Below are positions 44,889-52,820 of a DNA stretch of 64,000 bases, piece after piece (position 1 is the stretch's first letter; each line of letters starts with the position of its first letter). Position numbers and translations under genes: made by a program. A model generated the notes under the pieces. It searched no databases. It had not been told where the DNA came from and saw nothing but the letters and a program-made list of their open reading frames with translations. The DNA lies in NCBI GenBank assembly GCA_963775695.1, contig CAVZJU010000007.1, positions 248,001 to 312,000 on the forward strand, given 5' to 3'. The DNA comes from DATBLE01 sp963775695 (lineage in GTDB: Bacteria; Actinomycetota; Thermoleophilia; Gaiellales; Gaiellaceae).

Positions 44889-45788
44889 ATGAGCGTCGCG
44901 GTCGTCGACGTCGGCTCGAACACCATCCGCCTGCTGGTCGGAGCGCGGGCGGGCGACCGCATCGCGGAGGTCGTCCGCGGCAAGCGCGTGGTCGGGCTCG
45001 GCGCCGACGTGGAGCGGTTCGGCGCGATCTCCGCTCCGAAGCTCGCCGAGACGGTCGAGTGCGTCGCCGGCTTCGTCGAGAACGCGCGCGACGCCGGCGC
45101 CGAGCTGATCGACGTCGTCGTCGCCTCTCCGGGACGGCAGGCGCGGAACGCCCCGCAGCTCATCCACCTGCTCTCGCGCGCGACGGAGATCGAGGCGCGG
45201 GTCCTGACGCGCGAGGACGAGGCCCGCCTCGCGTTCGAGGGCGCGCTCGCCGGACTCATCCGGAACGGCGCGGTCGCCGTCTGCGACGTCGGCGGCGGCT
45301 CCGCCCAGGTCGCGATCGGAACGGTCGAGCACGGGGCGGCCTGGCTCCGGTCGATCGACCTCGGCTCGCTCCGCCTGAGCGCGCGCATCCCGCACGGAGA
45401 TCCGCCGGGCAAAAGGGAGCTGGCCGCGCTCTGCGGGGAGGCTCGCGCGGCTGTGTCCCCGCTGACGCCCCCGCTGCCCGGCGGGGCCGTCGTGGTTGGG
45501 GGGACGGCGCGGTCGCTGCGCAAGCTGGTCGGCCCGGCGCTCGGGCCGGACGAGCTGCGCGAGGCGTTCGGGTTGCTGCGGAGGACGCCGACGGCCGAGC
45601 TCGCCGGACGCTACGGCATCGACCTCTGGCGTGCCCGCGCGTTGCCCGCAGGCACGGCGATCGTCGCCGCTCTCCAGCGCCTCCTCGGCGTCCCGCTCGA
45701 GGTCGGTCGCGGCGGTCTGCGCGAGGGCGTCGTGCTCGAGCTGCTCGACCGGCTCTCGCTGCCGGCGGCTCAGGCCGGGGCCAGGTAG
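44889..45788 (+). CDS. ppx: Exopolyphosphatase / Ppx-GppA family phosphatase
   Basis: A 299-residue ASKHA-fold phosphatase. The nucleotide/phosphate-binding loops are VAVVDVGSNTIRLLVGARAG at the start and VAVCDVGGGSAQVAIG in the middle, with the catalytic Glu expected in LTREDEARLAFEGAL. It lacks the C-terminal HD extension of the long enzyme, like actinobacterial Ppx1/Ppx2. It removes terminal phosphates from polyphosphate or from pppGpp. ATG at 44889 or 44880 is the start. It ends in a 19-nt convergent overlap with the SixA-like gene. Confidence 0.9.
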   Translation: MSVAVVDVGSNTIRLLVGARAGDRIAEVVRGKRVVGLGADVERFGAISAPKLAETVECVAGFVENARDAGAELIDVVVASPGRQARNAPQLIHLLSRATEIEARVLTREDEARLAFEGALAGLIRNGAVAVCDVGGGSAQVAIGTVEHGAAWLRSIDLGSLRLSARIPHGDPPGKRELAALCGEARAAVSPLTPPLPGGAVVVGGTARSLRKLVGPALGPDELREAFGLLRRTPTAELAGRYGIDLWRARALPAGTAIVAALQRLLGVPLEVGRGGLREGVVLELLDRLSLPAAQAGAR

Positions 45789-46198
45789 GTCTCCGGCCGG
45801 ATCACGCCGGCCTCGACCTCGAGGATCCAGATCGACCCCTTCTTGCAGGGTGCGTCCCAGCCGACGATCTCGGCGATCACGTCGCCGTGGGTGGACAGGG
45901 CGGGCACGGACCCGGAGAGATCCTCGAGCAGCGAGAGCACCTCGTCGCTCCCGGCTCCTTCCGCCAGCTCGTCGCGCTGCTCGAGCGGAAGGCCCAGCCG
46001 TTCCGCCGCCGGCTCGAAGGTCTGGACGCAGCGCACTGCCGGGCTGGAGGCGAGCCGGGTCACGCCCAGCTCGCCGAGCGTCTTCGCGAGCCGCTTCGCC
46101 TGCTTGCGCCCCTTCTGGTCGAGCGGCCTGAGCCCGTCGTGGTCGGTCCACCCGTCGCGGTCGCCCGCTCGCGCGTGCCGGACGAGGAGCACGCGCAC
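45770..46198 (-). CDS. SixA-like histidine phosphatase
   Basis: A 142-residue small histidine phosphatase. The catalytic motif is LLVRHARAGDRDGW, where the usual RHG is RHA. The second half has LASSPAVRCVQTFEPAAERLG and STHGDVIAEIVGW with the second catalytic His. SixA dephosphorylates phospho-histidine relay proteins. Here, beside polyphosphate genes, it might act on a different phosphate ester. GTG at 46198 is chosen; it follows the Nudix gene by 3 nt. Confidence 0.82.
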   Translation of the reverse strand: MRVLLVRHARAGDRDGWTDHDGLRPLDQKGRKQAKRLAKTLGELGVTRLASSPAVRCVQTFEPAAERLGLPLEQRDELAEGAGSDEVLSLLEDLSGSVPALSTHGDVIAEIVGWDAPCKKGSIWILEVEAGVIRPETYLAPA

Positions 46199-46201
46199 CG
46201 C

Positions 46202-46600
46202 TCAGTCCCGGCCGATCGAGTCGAGAACGCGGACGTCGCGGTCGTAGGTGAGCTTTATCTCGGCGTCGGCCAACGGCACCCAGCAGGCGTCGTCGACCTC
46301 CCGCGTCGGCCGGAGCCTGCCGCCGACCGGTCGCATCAGCCAGTAGCGGGCGACCTTCGGGCGGCCGGACGCGTCCGAGTACGACGAGCTCTCCAGCTCC
46401 TCGAGCAGCTCGCAGCGGAGCCCCGTCTCCTCCTCGACCTCGCGAACCGCGCAGTCCTCGTCGCGCTCCCCGCGCTCGGTCTTTCCCTTGGGCAGGGTCC
46501 AGTCGTCGTACTTCGGGCGGTGGACGATGACGACCTCGAGCCCGGCGTCGCCCTCGCGCACGACCGCCCCGCCTGCCGCGCGGACGACGCCGTCCTTCAT
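46202..46600 (-). CDS. Nudix hydrolase
   Basis: A 132-residue Nudix enzyme with a complete box: GKTERGERDEDCAVREVEEE, followed by TGL. Nudix proteins hydrolyse nucleoside diphosphate derivatives, including diadenosine polyphosphates and diphosphoinositol-type compounds. The pairing of a Nudix domain with a SixA-like phosphatase, as here in adjacent genes, is also known as a fused two-domain protein in mycobacteria (MutT1-type), where both act on nucleotide substrates. It overlaps the CYTH-CHAD gene by 4 nt. Confidence 0.9.
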   Translation of the reverse strand: MKDGVVRAAGGAVVREGDAGLEVVIVHRPKYDDWTLPKGKTERGERDEDCAVREVEEETGLRCELLEELESSSYSDASGRPKVARYWLMRPVGGRLRPTREVDDACWVPLADAEIKLTYDRDVRVLDSIGRD

Positions 46601-48021
46601 GCGAAGGCCGCCCGGCCGGCCTTCGCCAACGCGCGCCAGGCGGCGGGCAACGCGGCGCGCGCCGCCTGCTTGCGCGCCTGCTGGCGCTCGATCAGCCTGC
46701 CTGCGGCCAGCGCCGCGGATGCGCCGCCGGAGACTGCGAGCTCTCGGATGCGGGCCTCGGCGACGCAGGCGTCCTGGTGCTCGCCGATCACGTCCTGGAC
46801 GACCTTCGCGCGGCGGAGGAGCCGGGCGCCGGCCTTGCCGAGCACCGGCTCGGCGAGCTCGGCGGCGTAGCGTGCCCGCTTGGTCTCGATCCGGACGCCA
46901 TGGAGCTCGTCGTCGGTCGGATCGGGGGGAAGCGCCTTCACCGCCCTGCGTGCACGCTTGAAGGCGTCCGCGGCGATCTGCCTGAGCGAGGCGGTGCCCG
47001 TTCCCGCAGGGGCATGCTCGGCTGCGGCGAGGGTGTCGAGGAGCTGGAAGTACCGCTGCTCGGACATGGCCGCGAGCAGCGTCCGGCGGGCGGCTCCGCG
47101 CTGCCGGCCGAGGCGGCTGCGGATCGTCCCGGCCGCGCGCGCGTCGGCGCGCTCGAGCGCAGCCGCCTCATCGGCGACGTGGCCGGTGAGGACGTCGAGG
47201 TCGCGCACGGGCCCGAGAAGCTGTCCGAGCCAGGCGAGCTCGGCCCGCAGCGGCTCTGCCCAGGCCGGGTCGACGAGCGTGCCGGCCGCCCGGAGCAGCG
47301 CCCGGGCCCGCCGCGTGGCCACCCTGGCCTGGTGGACGGCCTCGGGGTCGGTGCCGAGCCGCACCCCGGGATCGTTTGCCAGCAGCGTGCGGTACTGGGC
47401 AACGAGCAGGGAGCGGAGACGATCGATCGGCTCGTCTCCCACCGGCTCGGAGGGGCCCGCAGCCTCCTCGTCTGCAAGGGCGCGCGCCAGCTTCGACGTC
47501 CCGTCCGCCCGGCGCGCGCCTGCTTTGCGCAGCTCTTTCCCGATCGCAGCGAGCGCTTTCCCACGGCCTCTGACCGTCTCGGCCTCGAGCTGTGCGAACT
47601 TTCCCGTGACCCTCGCGCCGTCGAGGAGAGTGACGTCGTCGAGCACCACCTCGATCCGATCGGCGCCCCGCGTGACCGTGGAGATCTGGCGCCGGATGCG
47701 GAGTTTGGCCACCGGCTCGAGGTCGGCGCCGCCGCGGCTGAACGCCGGCAGCAGGTCGAGCAGCGGTGCGGGAACCCGGCCGGGACCGCCGTGCTCCTCG
47801 AGCTCGACGCCGCCGTCCGGGGAGGGCAGCTTCAGCTGCCAGAGGCCGGTTCGCTGCTCGACGCGCCGCCGCAGCGTGATCCCGCAGCCGAGCAGCCGCC
47901 GGCCGGGCGTGTCGTAGTAGGTGGAGGTGAAGGTGTGCTCCGTCCGCCGCCCGCCGAGCCCGGGCAGCTCGAAGCCGGGGTCGACGTCGAACCTGAGCTC
48001 GCGTTCCGGTGTCGTCTTCAC
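46597..48021 (-). CDS. CYTH and CHAD domain protein
   Basis: A 474-residue two-domain protein. Residues 1-190 are a CYTH triphosphate-tunnel fold with the N-terminal ERELRF (ExExK with Arg in place of Lys), STYYDTPGRRLLGCGITLRRR and strand FAQLEAETVRG. Residues 205-470 are CHAD, a helical domain rich in conserved His and Arg (EAVHQARVATRRARALLRAA and LHGVRIETKRARYAAELA). CHAD domains bind polyphosphate, and CYTH enzymes hydrolyse triphosphates, so a polyphosphate-binding hydrolase is likely. It starts the operon CHAD, Nudix, SixA, facing ppx. Confidence 0.93.
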   Translation of the reverse strand: MKTTPERELRFDVDPGFELPGLGGRRTEHTFTSTYYDTPGRRLLGCGITLRRRVEQRTGLWQLKLPSPDGGVELEEHGGPGRVPAPLLDLLPAFSRGGADLEPVAKLRIRRQISTVTRGADRIEVVLDDVTLLDGARVTGKFAQLEAETVRGRGKALAAIGKELRKAGARRADGTSKLARALADEEAAGPSEPVGDEPIDRLRSLLVAQYRTLLANDPGVRLGTDPEAVHQARVATRRARALLRAAGTLVDPAWAEPLRAELAWLGQLLGPVRDLDVLTGHVADEAAALERADARAAGTIRSRLGRQRGAARRTLLAAMSEQRYFQLLDTLAAAEHAPAGTGTASLRQIAADAFKRARRAVKALPPDPTDDELHGVRIETKRARYAAELAEPVLGKAGARLLRRAKVVQDVIGEHQDACVAEARIRELAVSGGASAALAAGRLIERQQARKQAARAALPAAWRALAKAGRAAFA

Positions 48022-48062
48022 GGGTCGATCGTAGCCCCGCTCGTCGCTAAGCTCGCCGCGAC

Positions 48063-48758
48063 ATGCCGAAGGTCTTGATCGTCGAGGACGACGAAGTGAT
48101 CGCGCAGGGAATGGCCGCCCACCTGGCCGGCGAGGGCTTCGATCCGATCGTCGTCGGCCGCGGCGAGCAGGGTCTGGCGCGCCTGCGGTACGAGAGCCCG
48201 GACGTCTGCGTGCTCGACCTGATGCTCCCCGAGCGGGACGGCTGGAGCCTGATCGAGACGGCGCGCGCCGAAGGGATCGGTACGCCGATCGTCGTCGTCA
48301 GCGCGCGGGGCACGGAGCACGACCGCGTCCATGCCCTCGAGATCGGCGCCGACGACTACCTGGTCAAGCCCTTCTCGATGAAGGAGCTCGTCGCGCGCGT
48401 GCGCGTCGCCGTTCGCCGCGGCGTCTCCCCCCAGGAGATCCCGCGCGGCGAGCCGATCGAAGTCGAGGAGCTCCGGATCGACCCGGGCGAGGTGCAGGCC
48501 TTCGTGGCCGGCGAGAGCGCCGACCTGACCCCGACCGAGTTCAGGCTCCTCTACGCGCTCGCCCTCGAGAACGGCCGAGTGGTCTCGCGCGACGAGTTGC
48601 TCCAGCGCCTGTGGGGCCGCCGCGAAACGCACCGAGACCGGACGGTCGACGTGTTCGTCAAGAAGCTGCGCGAGAAGCTCGACCTGCCGGGGGCCCGTCA
48701 CACGTTCATCCAGACGCGTTACGGCGTCGGCTACAAGTTCGAGGCGCTCGCGAAGTAG
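48063..48758 (+). CDS. OmpR-family response regulator (paralogue, orphan)
   Basis: A 231-residue regulator with the same length and nearly the same sequence as the one at 42015. The receiver has EDDEVIAQGMAAHLAGEGF, the phosphoacceptor VLDLMLPERDGWSL and DDYLVKPFSMKEL. The winged helix has LTPTEFRLLYALALENGR and RDRTVDVFVKKLREKLD. There is no kinase beside it. It may answer to the kinase at 40979 or to one elsewhere. It is divergent from the CYTH-CHAD operon (41 nt gap). Confidence 0.92.
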   Translation: MPKVLIVEDDEVIAQGMAAHLAGEGFDPIVVGRGEQGLARLRYESPDVCVLDLMLPERDGWSLIETARAEGIGTPIVVVSARGTEHDRVHALEIGADDYLVKPFSMKELVARVRVAVRRGVSPQEIPRGEPIEVEELRIDPGEVQAFVAGESADLTPTEFRLLYALALENGRVVSRDELLQRLWGRRETHRDRTVDVFVKKLREKLDLPGARHTFIQTRYGVGYKFEALAK

Positions 48759-48764
48759 CCGTTG

Positions 48765-49490
48765 CTAGGCGGCGGCCTCGAGCAGCGCGGGCTGGGCGAG
48801 GTCGACGAGGTAGGCGGGGCGGGTCGAGCGCAGGTACGTGACCACCGACTGTTCCGAGGATGCGCAGCAGAGGAGCGTCTTCCACGTCTGCAGGTGCTCG
48901 TGGCGGTGGAAGTCCCCGCTCGCGACGCCGAGCAGACCGGCCTCCGCCACCCACGGGAAGATCTCGCGGCGGTTGATCAGCTCGTAGCGGTCGACGAAAC
49001 CCGAGAGCGCATGCCCGGCGACTGCCCAGCGACCGGTCCCACGTGTGGTCGCGGCGGCATCGTCGGGCGAATACGGATGGGCGGCGATCAGCGCCGCGCC
49101 GGCAGCCCGGGCTGCGACCAGCGCGCTCTCCAGCCCGCCGTCGAGGGAGACCATGGTGCGCAGGCCGACCGCGACTGCGTGGGCCGCGAGCGAGGGGTTC
49201 TCGTCGTCGTAGGTGAGCTCGAGCCCGGGAACGAGCAGCAGGCCGTGCTCGACATCCGCGCGCCACGCCTCCTGCTCGATCTCGCCGAGGTAGTCGGAGA
49301 ACGCCTGCGCTTCGGTGATCCGCCAACGTGGATCGTGCCACCTCGGGCCACTCCGCCCCACATGGTCGGTGACGCAGAGGACGTCGAAGCCGCTCGTGCC
49401 GTACAGGTCGACGAGCTCGGCGATGGAGAGGTCGCCGTCGCTCCAGGTGGAGTGAGCGTGCAGCTCGCACAGAAGAGGGCGTCCGCTCAT
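48765..49490 (-). CDS. PHP-domain phosphoesterase-like protein
   Basis: A 241-residue PHP-fold protein. The metal motifs are visible: ELHAHSTWSDGDLSIAELV at the start, VTDHVG, then GLELTYDDEN, IAAHPYSPDD and ASGDFHRHEHL. The PHP family includes histidinol phosphatase, polymerase subunits and general phosphoesterases, and this gene has no clear subtype. ATG at 49490 is the start. It follows malQ by 86 nt on the same strand. Confidence 0.82.
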   Translation of the reverse strand: MSGRPLLCELHAHSTWSDGDLSIAELVDLYGTSGFDVLCVTDHVGRSGPRWHDPRWRITEAQAFSDYLGEIEQEAWRADVEHGLLLVPGLELTYDDENPSLAAHAVAVGLRTMVSLDGGLESALVAARAAGAALIAAHPYSPDDAAATTRGTGRWAVAGHALSGFVDRYELINRREIFPWVAEAGLLGVASGDFHRHEHLQTWKTLLCCASSEQSVVTYLRSTRPAYLVDLAQPALLEAAA

Positions 49491-49576
49491 CGCTCGTCTC
49501 TTCGGCCAGGGTAGAGCCGGTCCTCGCACACGTGCGGTGAGCGTCCGGTGTCGGGCCGGTGAACGAGCCCGAAGCG

Positions 49577-50779
49577 TCAGGGGAGACGGCCGGCCGCGGC
49601 GGTCGCGTCCCGGAGCCGTTCGGCGTGGGCGCGGGTGAGGTGGCCCGGGTCCAGGCGCCACGACCAGTTCCCCGTGATCGTCCCCGGCGAGTTCATCCGC
49701 GCCTCGCTGCCGAGGCCGAGGATGTCCTGCGCCTGGAGGACCGCCAGCTCGGCGCGCGATGACAGCCCGAGCTCGATCAGCTCCCAGTTCGGCTCGATCC
49801 CGGGGATGCCGGTCGCCCGGCGAACGTGGGCGGGCAACGTGCGCCACCAGCCGAGCACGGTGTCGCAGTCGTGGGTGGCGACGTAGACGACGCTCCGCCG
49901 GCGGTGGTTCTCGATCCGGTGCGGGTTCGACGGCGGTCCCTCGAAGGCGAACTGCATCACCACCATGCCGGGGATGCCCAGCCGATCCCGGAGCCGCTCC
50001 ACCGGCGGCGTGATCACGCCGAGATCCTCGGCGACGAGCGGGAGCGGCCCGAGTTCGCCCTCCGCCGCCCGGAAGAGCTCGGCGCCCGGCCCGGGCCGGA
50101 AGCGGCCGTGCTTGGCGGTCTTGTGGTGCTCGGGGACCGCCCAGTACGCGACGAAGCCGCGGAAGTGGTCGATCCGGGCGACGTCGTAGAGCTCGAACGT
50201 CCGCCGGAATCGTTCGATCCACCAGCGGTAGCCCTGGGTCCGCATCACGCTCCAGTCGTAGAGCGGGTTGCCCCAGTGCTGGCCGAGCGCGCTCAGCCCG
50301 TCGGGCGGGGCGCCGGCGACGACGCCCGTCTGGAAGAGGTCCGGGTGCGCCGCGACGTCGGCCCCACCGTTGGCGACGTAGATCGGGACGTCGCCGAAGA
50401 TCCGGACGCCGCGGTCGGCCGCATACGCTCGCAGCGCGCCCCATTCGCGCTCGAAGCGCACCTGTCCGGCGACGGCGCCGGTGCCCGCGAAGGCTGCCCA
50501 GTCGGCGATCCAGTAGCGCTCACGGGCGACGAACGCCTCCAGCTCGTGGGGCGTCACGCGTGCTTCCGGCCGCTCGAGGAAGCCGGCGTGAGCGGCGAAC
50601 GCCGAGGGCGACGCGTACGGCGACCCGGTCGAGTCGGGCGGGGCGAGGGGCAGCAGCGCCCACCACGACTGGCCGGCCTCGACGAGCCAGTCGACGAAGC
50701 GGTATGCCTCTCGCCCGAGGCCTCCGCCCGGGAGCGACGAGACGTGCAGCAGGACGCCGCTGGATCGCTGGATTCGCAA
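49577..50779 (-). CDS. malQ: 4-alpha-glucanotransferase MalQ (compact form)
   Basis: A 400-residue GH77 amylomaltase that transfers maltooligosyl groups between glucans. The catalytic nucleophile is in VARIDHFRGF near residue 200, the acid/base Glu in LVAEDLGVITP near 250 and the third Asp in ATHDCDTVLGWW near 302. The last motif normally reads HDNDT; here Asn is Cys. At 400 residues it is about 100 shorter than typical MalQ, the loss being in loops rather than the core. It is divergent from glgE (43 nt). Confidence 0.9.
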   Translation of the reverse strand: MRIQRSSGVLLHVSSLPGGGLGREAYRFVDWLVEAGQSWWALLPLAPPDSTGSPYASPSAFAAHAGFLERPEARVTPHELEAFVARERYWIADWAAFAGTGAVAGQVRFEREWGALRAYAADRGVRIFGDVPIYVANGGADVAAHPDLFQTGVVAGAPPDGLSALGQHWGNPLYDWSVMRTQGYRWWIERFRRTFELYDVARIDHFRGFVAYWAVPEHHKTAKHGRFRPGPGAELFRAAEGELGPLPLVAEDLGVITPPVERLRDRLGIPGMVVMQFAFEGPPSNPHRIENHRRRSVVYVATHDCDTVLGWWRTLPAHVRRATGIPGIEPNWELIELGLSSRAELAVLQAQDILGLGSEARMNSPGTITGNWSWRLDPGHLTRAHAERLRDATAAAGRLP

Positions 50780-50822
50780 TACGGTTCGGTTTCGCCGACT
50801 GGTCGAAACCTGACGCTACGCG

Positions 50823-52640
50823 ATGCCGCCGCCGAACAACAAACCGCCCCGCATCCAGATCGAGAACGTCCGGCCCCAGATCGACTGTGGCCGCTACCCG
50901 GTCAAGCGTACGGTCGGGGACGAGGTCGAGGTGTGGGCGACGATCTTCCGCGACGGGCACGAATCGCTCGGAGCGGCCGTGCTCCACCGGGCACCCGGCT
51001 CTGCGACGTGGCGCGAGACGCCGTTACGTGCAGCCGGGAACGATCGCTGGACCGCGTCCTTCCGCGTCGATGCGCCGGGCCGCTGGGAGTTCACCGTCCA
51101 GGCATGGGTCGACCGCTTCGAATCGTTTCGCGACGAGCTCCGGCGCAAGGTGGAAGCGGGCCAGACCGACCTCGACAGCGAGCTGCAGGAGGGTGCGCTG
51201 CTCTTCGGGGTGGAGGAACTCGACGTCGAGACCGCGCTTTCCTCGACCGAGGCCGACCGGTCGGAGACGACGCGGCTCGTGCGCACGCTCGGCGTGGACG
51301 CCGACCGCGAGCGCGCCCGCTTCGGCTCCTGGTACGAGCTGTTCCCGCGATCGTGGGGCGGGTTCGCGGGCGTCGAGCGGGTGTTGCCGGAGCTGGCCGA
51401 GCTGGGCTTCGACGTCGTCTACCTGCCGCCGATCCACCCCATCGGGGTCACAAACCGAAAGGGCCGCAACAACGGGCAGGCCGCCGGGCCGGACGACCCC
51501 GGCAGCCCCTGGGCGATCGGGAGCAAGCAGGGCGGGCACACGGCGATCGATCCCGGCCTGGGGACGATCGAGGAGTTCGCCAGCCTCGTCGCCGCGGGGC
51601 GGACGCACGGGGTCGAGGTCGCGCTGGACTTCGCGATCCAGTGCTCGCCCGACCATCCCTGGCTGAGCGAGCATCCCGAGTGGTTCCACCGACGGCCGGA
51701 CGGCACGCTCAAGTATGCGGAGAACCCGCCGAAGCGCTACCAGGACATCTACAACGTCAACTTCGACAGCCCCGACTGGCAGGGGCTGTGGGTCGCCCTC
51801 CGCGACGTCGTCCTGCATTGGGTCGGGCTCGGGGTGCAGGTGTTCCGCGTCGACAACCCGCACACGAAGCCGCTGGAGCTCTGGGAGTGGCTGATCCCGG
51901 AGGTGCGGTCGGTCGATCCCCGGGTCGTCTTCCTGTCCGAGGCGTTCACGCGGCCGGCGATGATGACCGCGCTCGCCAAGGCGGGCTTCAGCCAGTCCTA
52001 CACGTACTTCACCTGGAAGAACACGAAGGCGGAGCTGATCGAATACATGACCGAGCTCACGCGCTCGGTGCTGCCGCAGTTCTTCCGGCCGAACTTCTTC
52101 GTGAACACGCCGGACATCCTCCACGAGTACCTGCAGCGCGGGGGCCGTCCGGCCTTCGAGGCACGGCTCGTGCTCGCCGCGACGTTGTCGCCGAGCTGGG
52201 GAATGTACTCCGGCTACGAGCACGTCGAGAACGTTTCGGTTCGGGAGGGCACCGAGGAGTACCTCGACTCGGAGAAGTACGAGGTCAAGCGCCGGGCGCT
52301 GGACGGCCCGCTCCTGCCGCTCGTCGGGAAGCTGAACGCGATCCGGCGGGAGAACGCGGCGTTGCAGCGGCTCGAGTGGGTCGACTTCCTCGAGACCGAG
52401 AACGATCAGCTGCTCGCCTACCTGCGCCGCGCCGAGGGCAACATCCTGATCGTCTGCGTGAACCTCGACCCGGCATCTGCGCAGGAAGGAGTTGCGGTCG
52501 TGCCCGCCGCGTTCGGCCTGCCGCCGGCGTTCAGTGCCTCCGAGCTCCTCTCCGGGGAGGGGTTCCGCTGGCGCCTCGGCCGCAACTTCCTCCGCCTCGA
52601 GCCCGGCCAATCGCACATTCTTCGGGTCGAGACCCGCTAA
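50823..52640 (+). CDS. glgE: Alpha-1,4-glucan:maltose-1-phosphate maltosyltransferase GlgE
   Basis: A 605-residue GH13_3 enzyme that extends glucans using maltose-1-phosphate. An N-terminal beta domain (IENVRPQIDCGRYPVKRTVG) and an inserted helical segment (RRKVEAGQTDLDSELQEG) precede the barrel. Catalytic positions: Asp in QVFRVDNPHTKPLELWEW near residue 342, Glu in VVFLSEAFTRP near 371, and Asp in FVNTPDILHEYL near 430. The phosphate-site stretch DFAIQCSPDHPWLSEHPEWF is GlgE-specific. It is followed by treS and mak, which supply maltose-1-phosphate from trehalose. Confidence 0.95.
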   Translation: MPPPNNKPPRIQIENVRPQIDCGRYPVKRTVGDEVEVWATIFRDGHESLGAAVLHRAPGSATWRETPLRAAGNDRWTASFRVDAPGRWEFTVQAWVDRFESFRDELRRKVEAGQTDLDSELQEGALLFGVEELDVETALSSTEADRSETTRLVRTLGVDADRERARFGSWYELFPRSWGGFAGVERVLPELAELGFDVVYLPPIHPIGVTNRKGRNNGQAAGPDDPGSPWAIGSKQGGHTAIDPGLGTIEEFASLVAAGRTHGVEVALDFAIQCSPDHPWLSEHPEWFHRRPDGTLKYAENPPKRYQDIYNVNFDSPDWQGLWVALRDVVLHWVGLGVQVFRVDNPHTKPLELWEWLIPEVRSVDPRVVFLSEAFTRPAMMTALAKAGFSQSYTYFTWKNTKAELIEYMTELTRSVLPQFFRPNFFVNTPDILHEYLQRGGRPAFEARLVLAATLSPSWGMYSGYEHVENVSVREGTEEYLDSEKYEVKRRALDGPLLPLVGKLNAIRRENAALQRLEWVDFLETENDQLLAYLRRAEGNILIVCVNLDPASAQEGVAVVPAAFGLPPAFSASELLSGEGFRWRLGRNFLRLEPGQSHILRVETR

Positions 52641-52688
52641 AGATCCGTGAACAACGTGTCGTTCAAACGCCACATCCCTCGAACCAGG

Positions 52689-52820
52689 CCTTGGTTGTGA
52701 AAGCCAGCCGCCGGCGGCGGGCCGTGCCCGCCGCCCGCCACCGCCCTGACGTCCGCAACCACGGCTGCCGTGCGCCGATCTCAGGAGATCGCCGGCGCGC
52801 AGCGCCGGATCTTCTGAGAT
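52689..52820 (+). promoter_or_regulatory. Structured leader before treS, with a hairpin over the start codon
   Basis: Within the 178-nt glgE-treS gap there is an imperfect outer stem (52689-52699 with 52754-52764) enclosing a perfect 9-bp GC hairpin (52713-52721 and 52727-52735). A second long hairpin follows (5' arm from 52778, 3' arm ending at 52820). The 3' arm of the second hairpin covers the AT of the treS start codon, and its 5' arm contains AGGAGA. This could terminate glgE transcripts or control treS translation. No known riboswitch is recognised. Confidence 0.4.
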
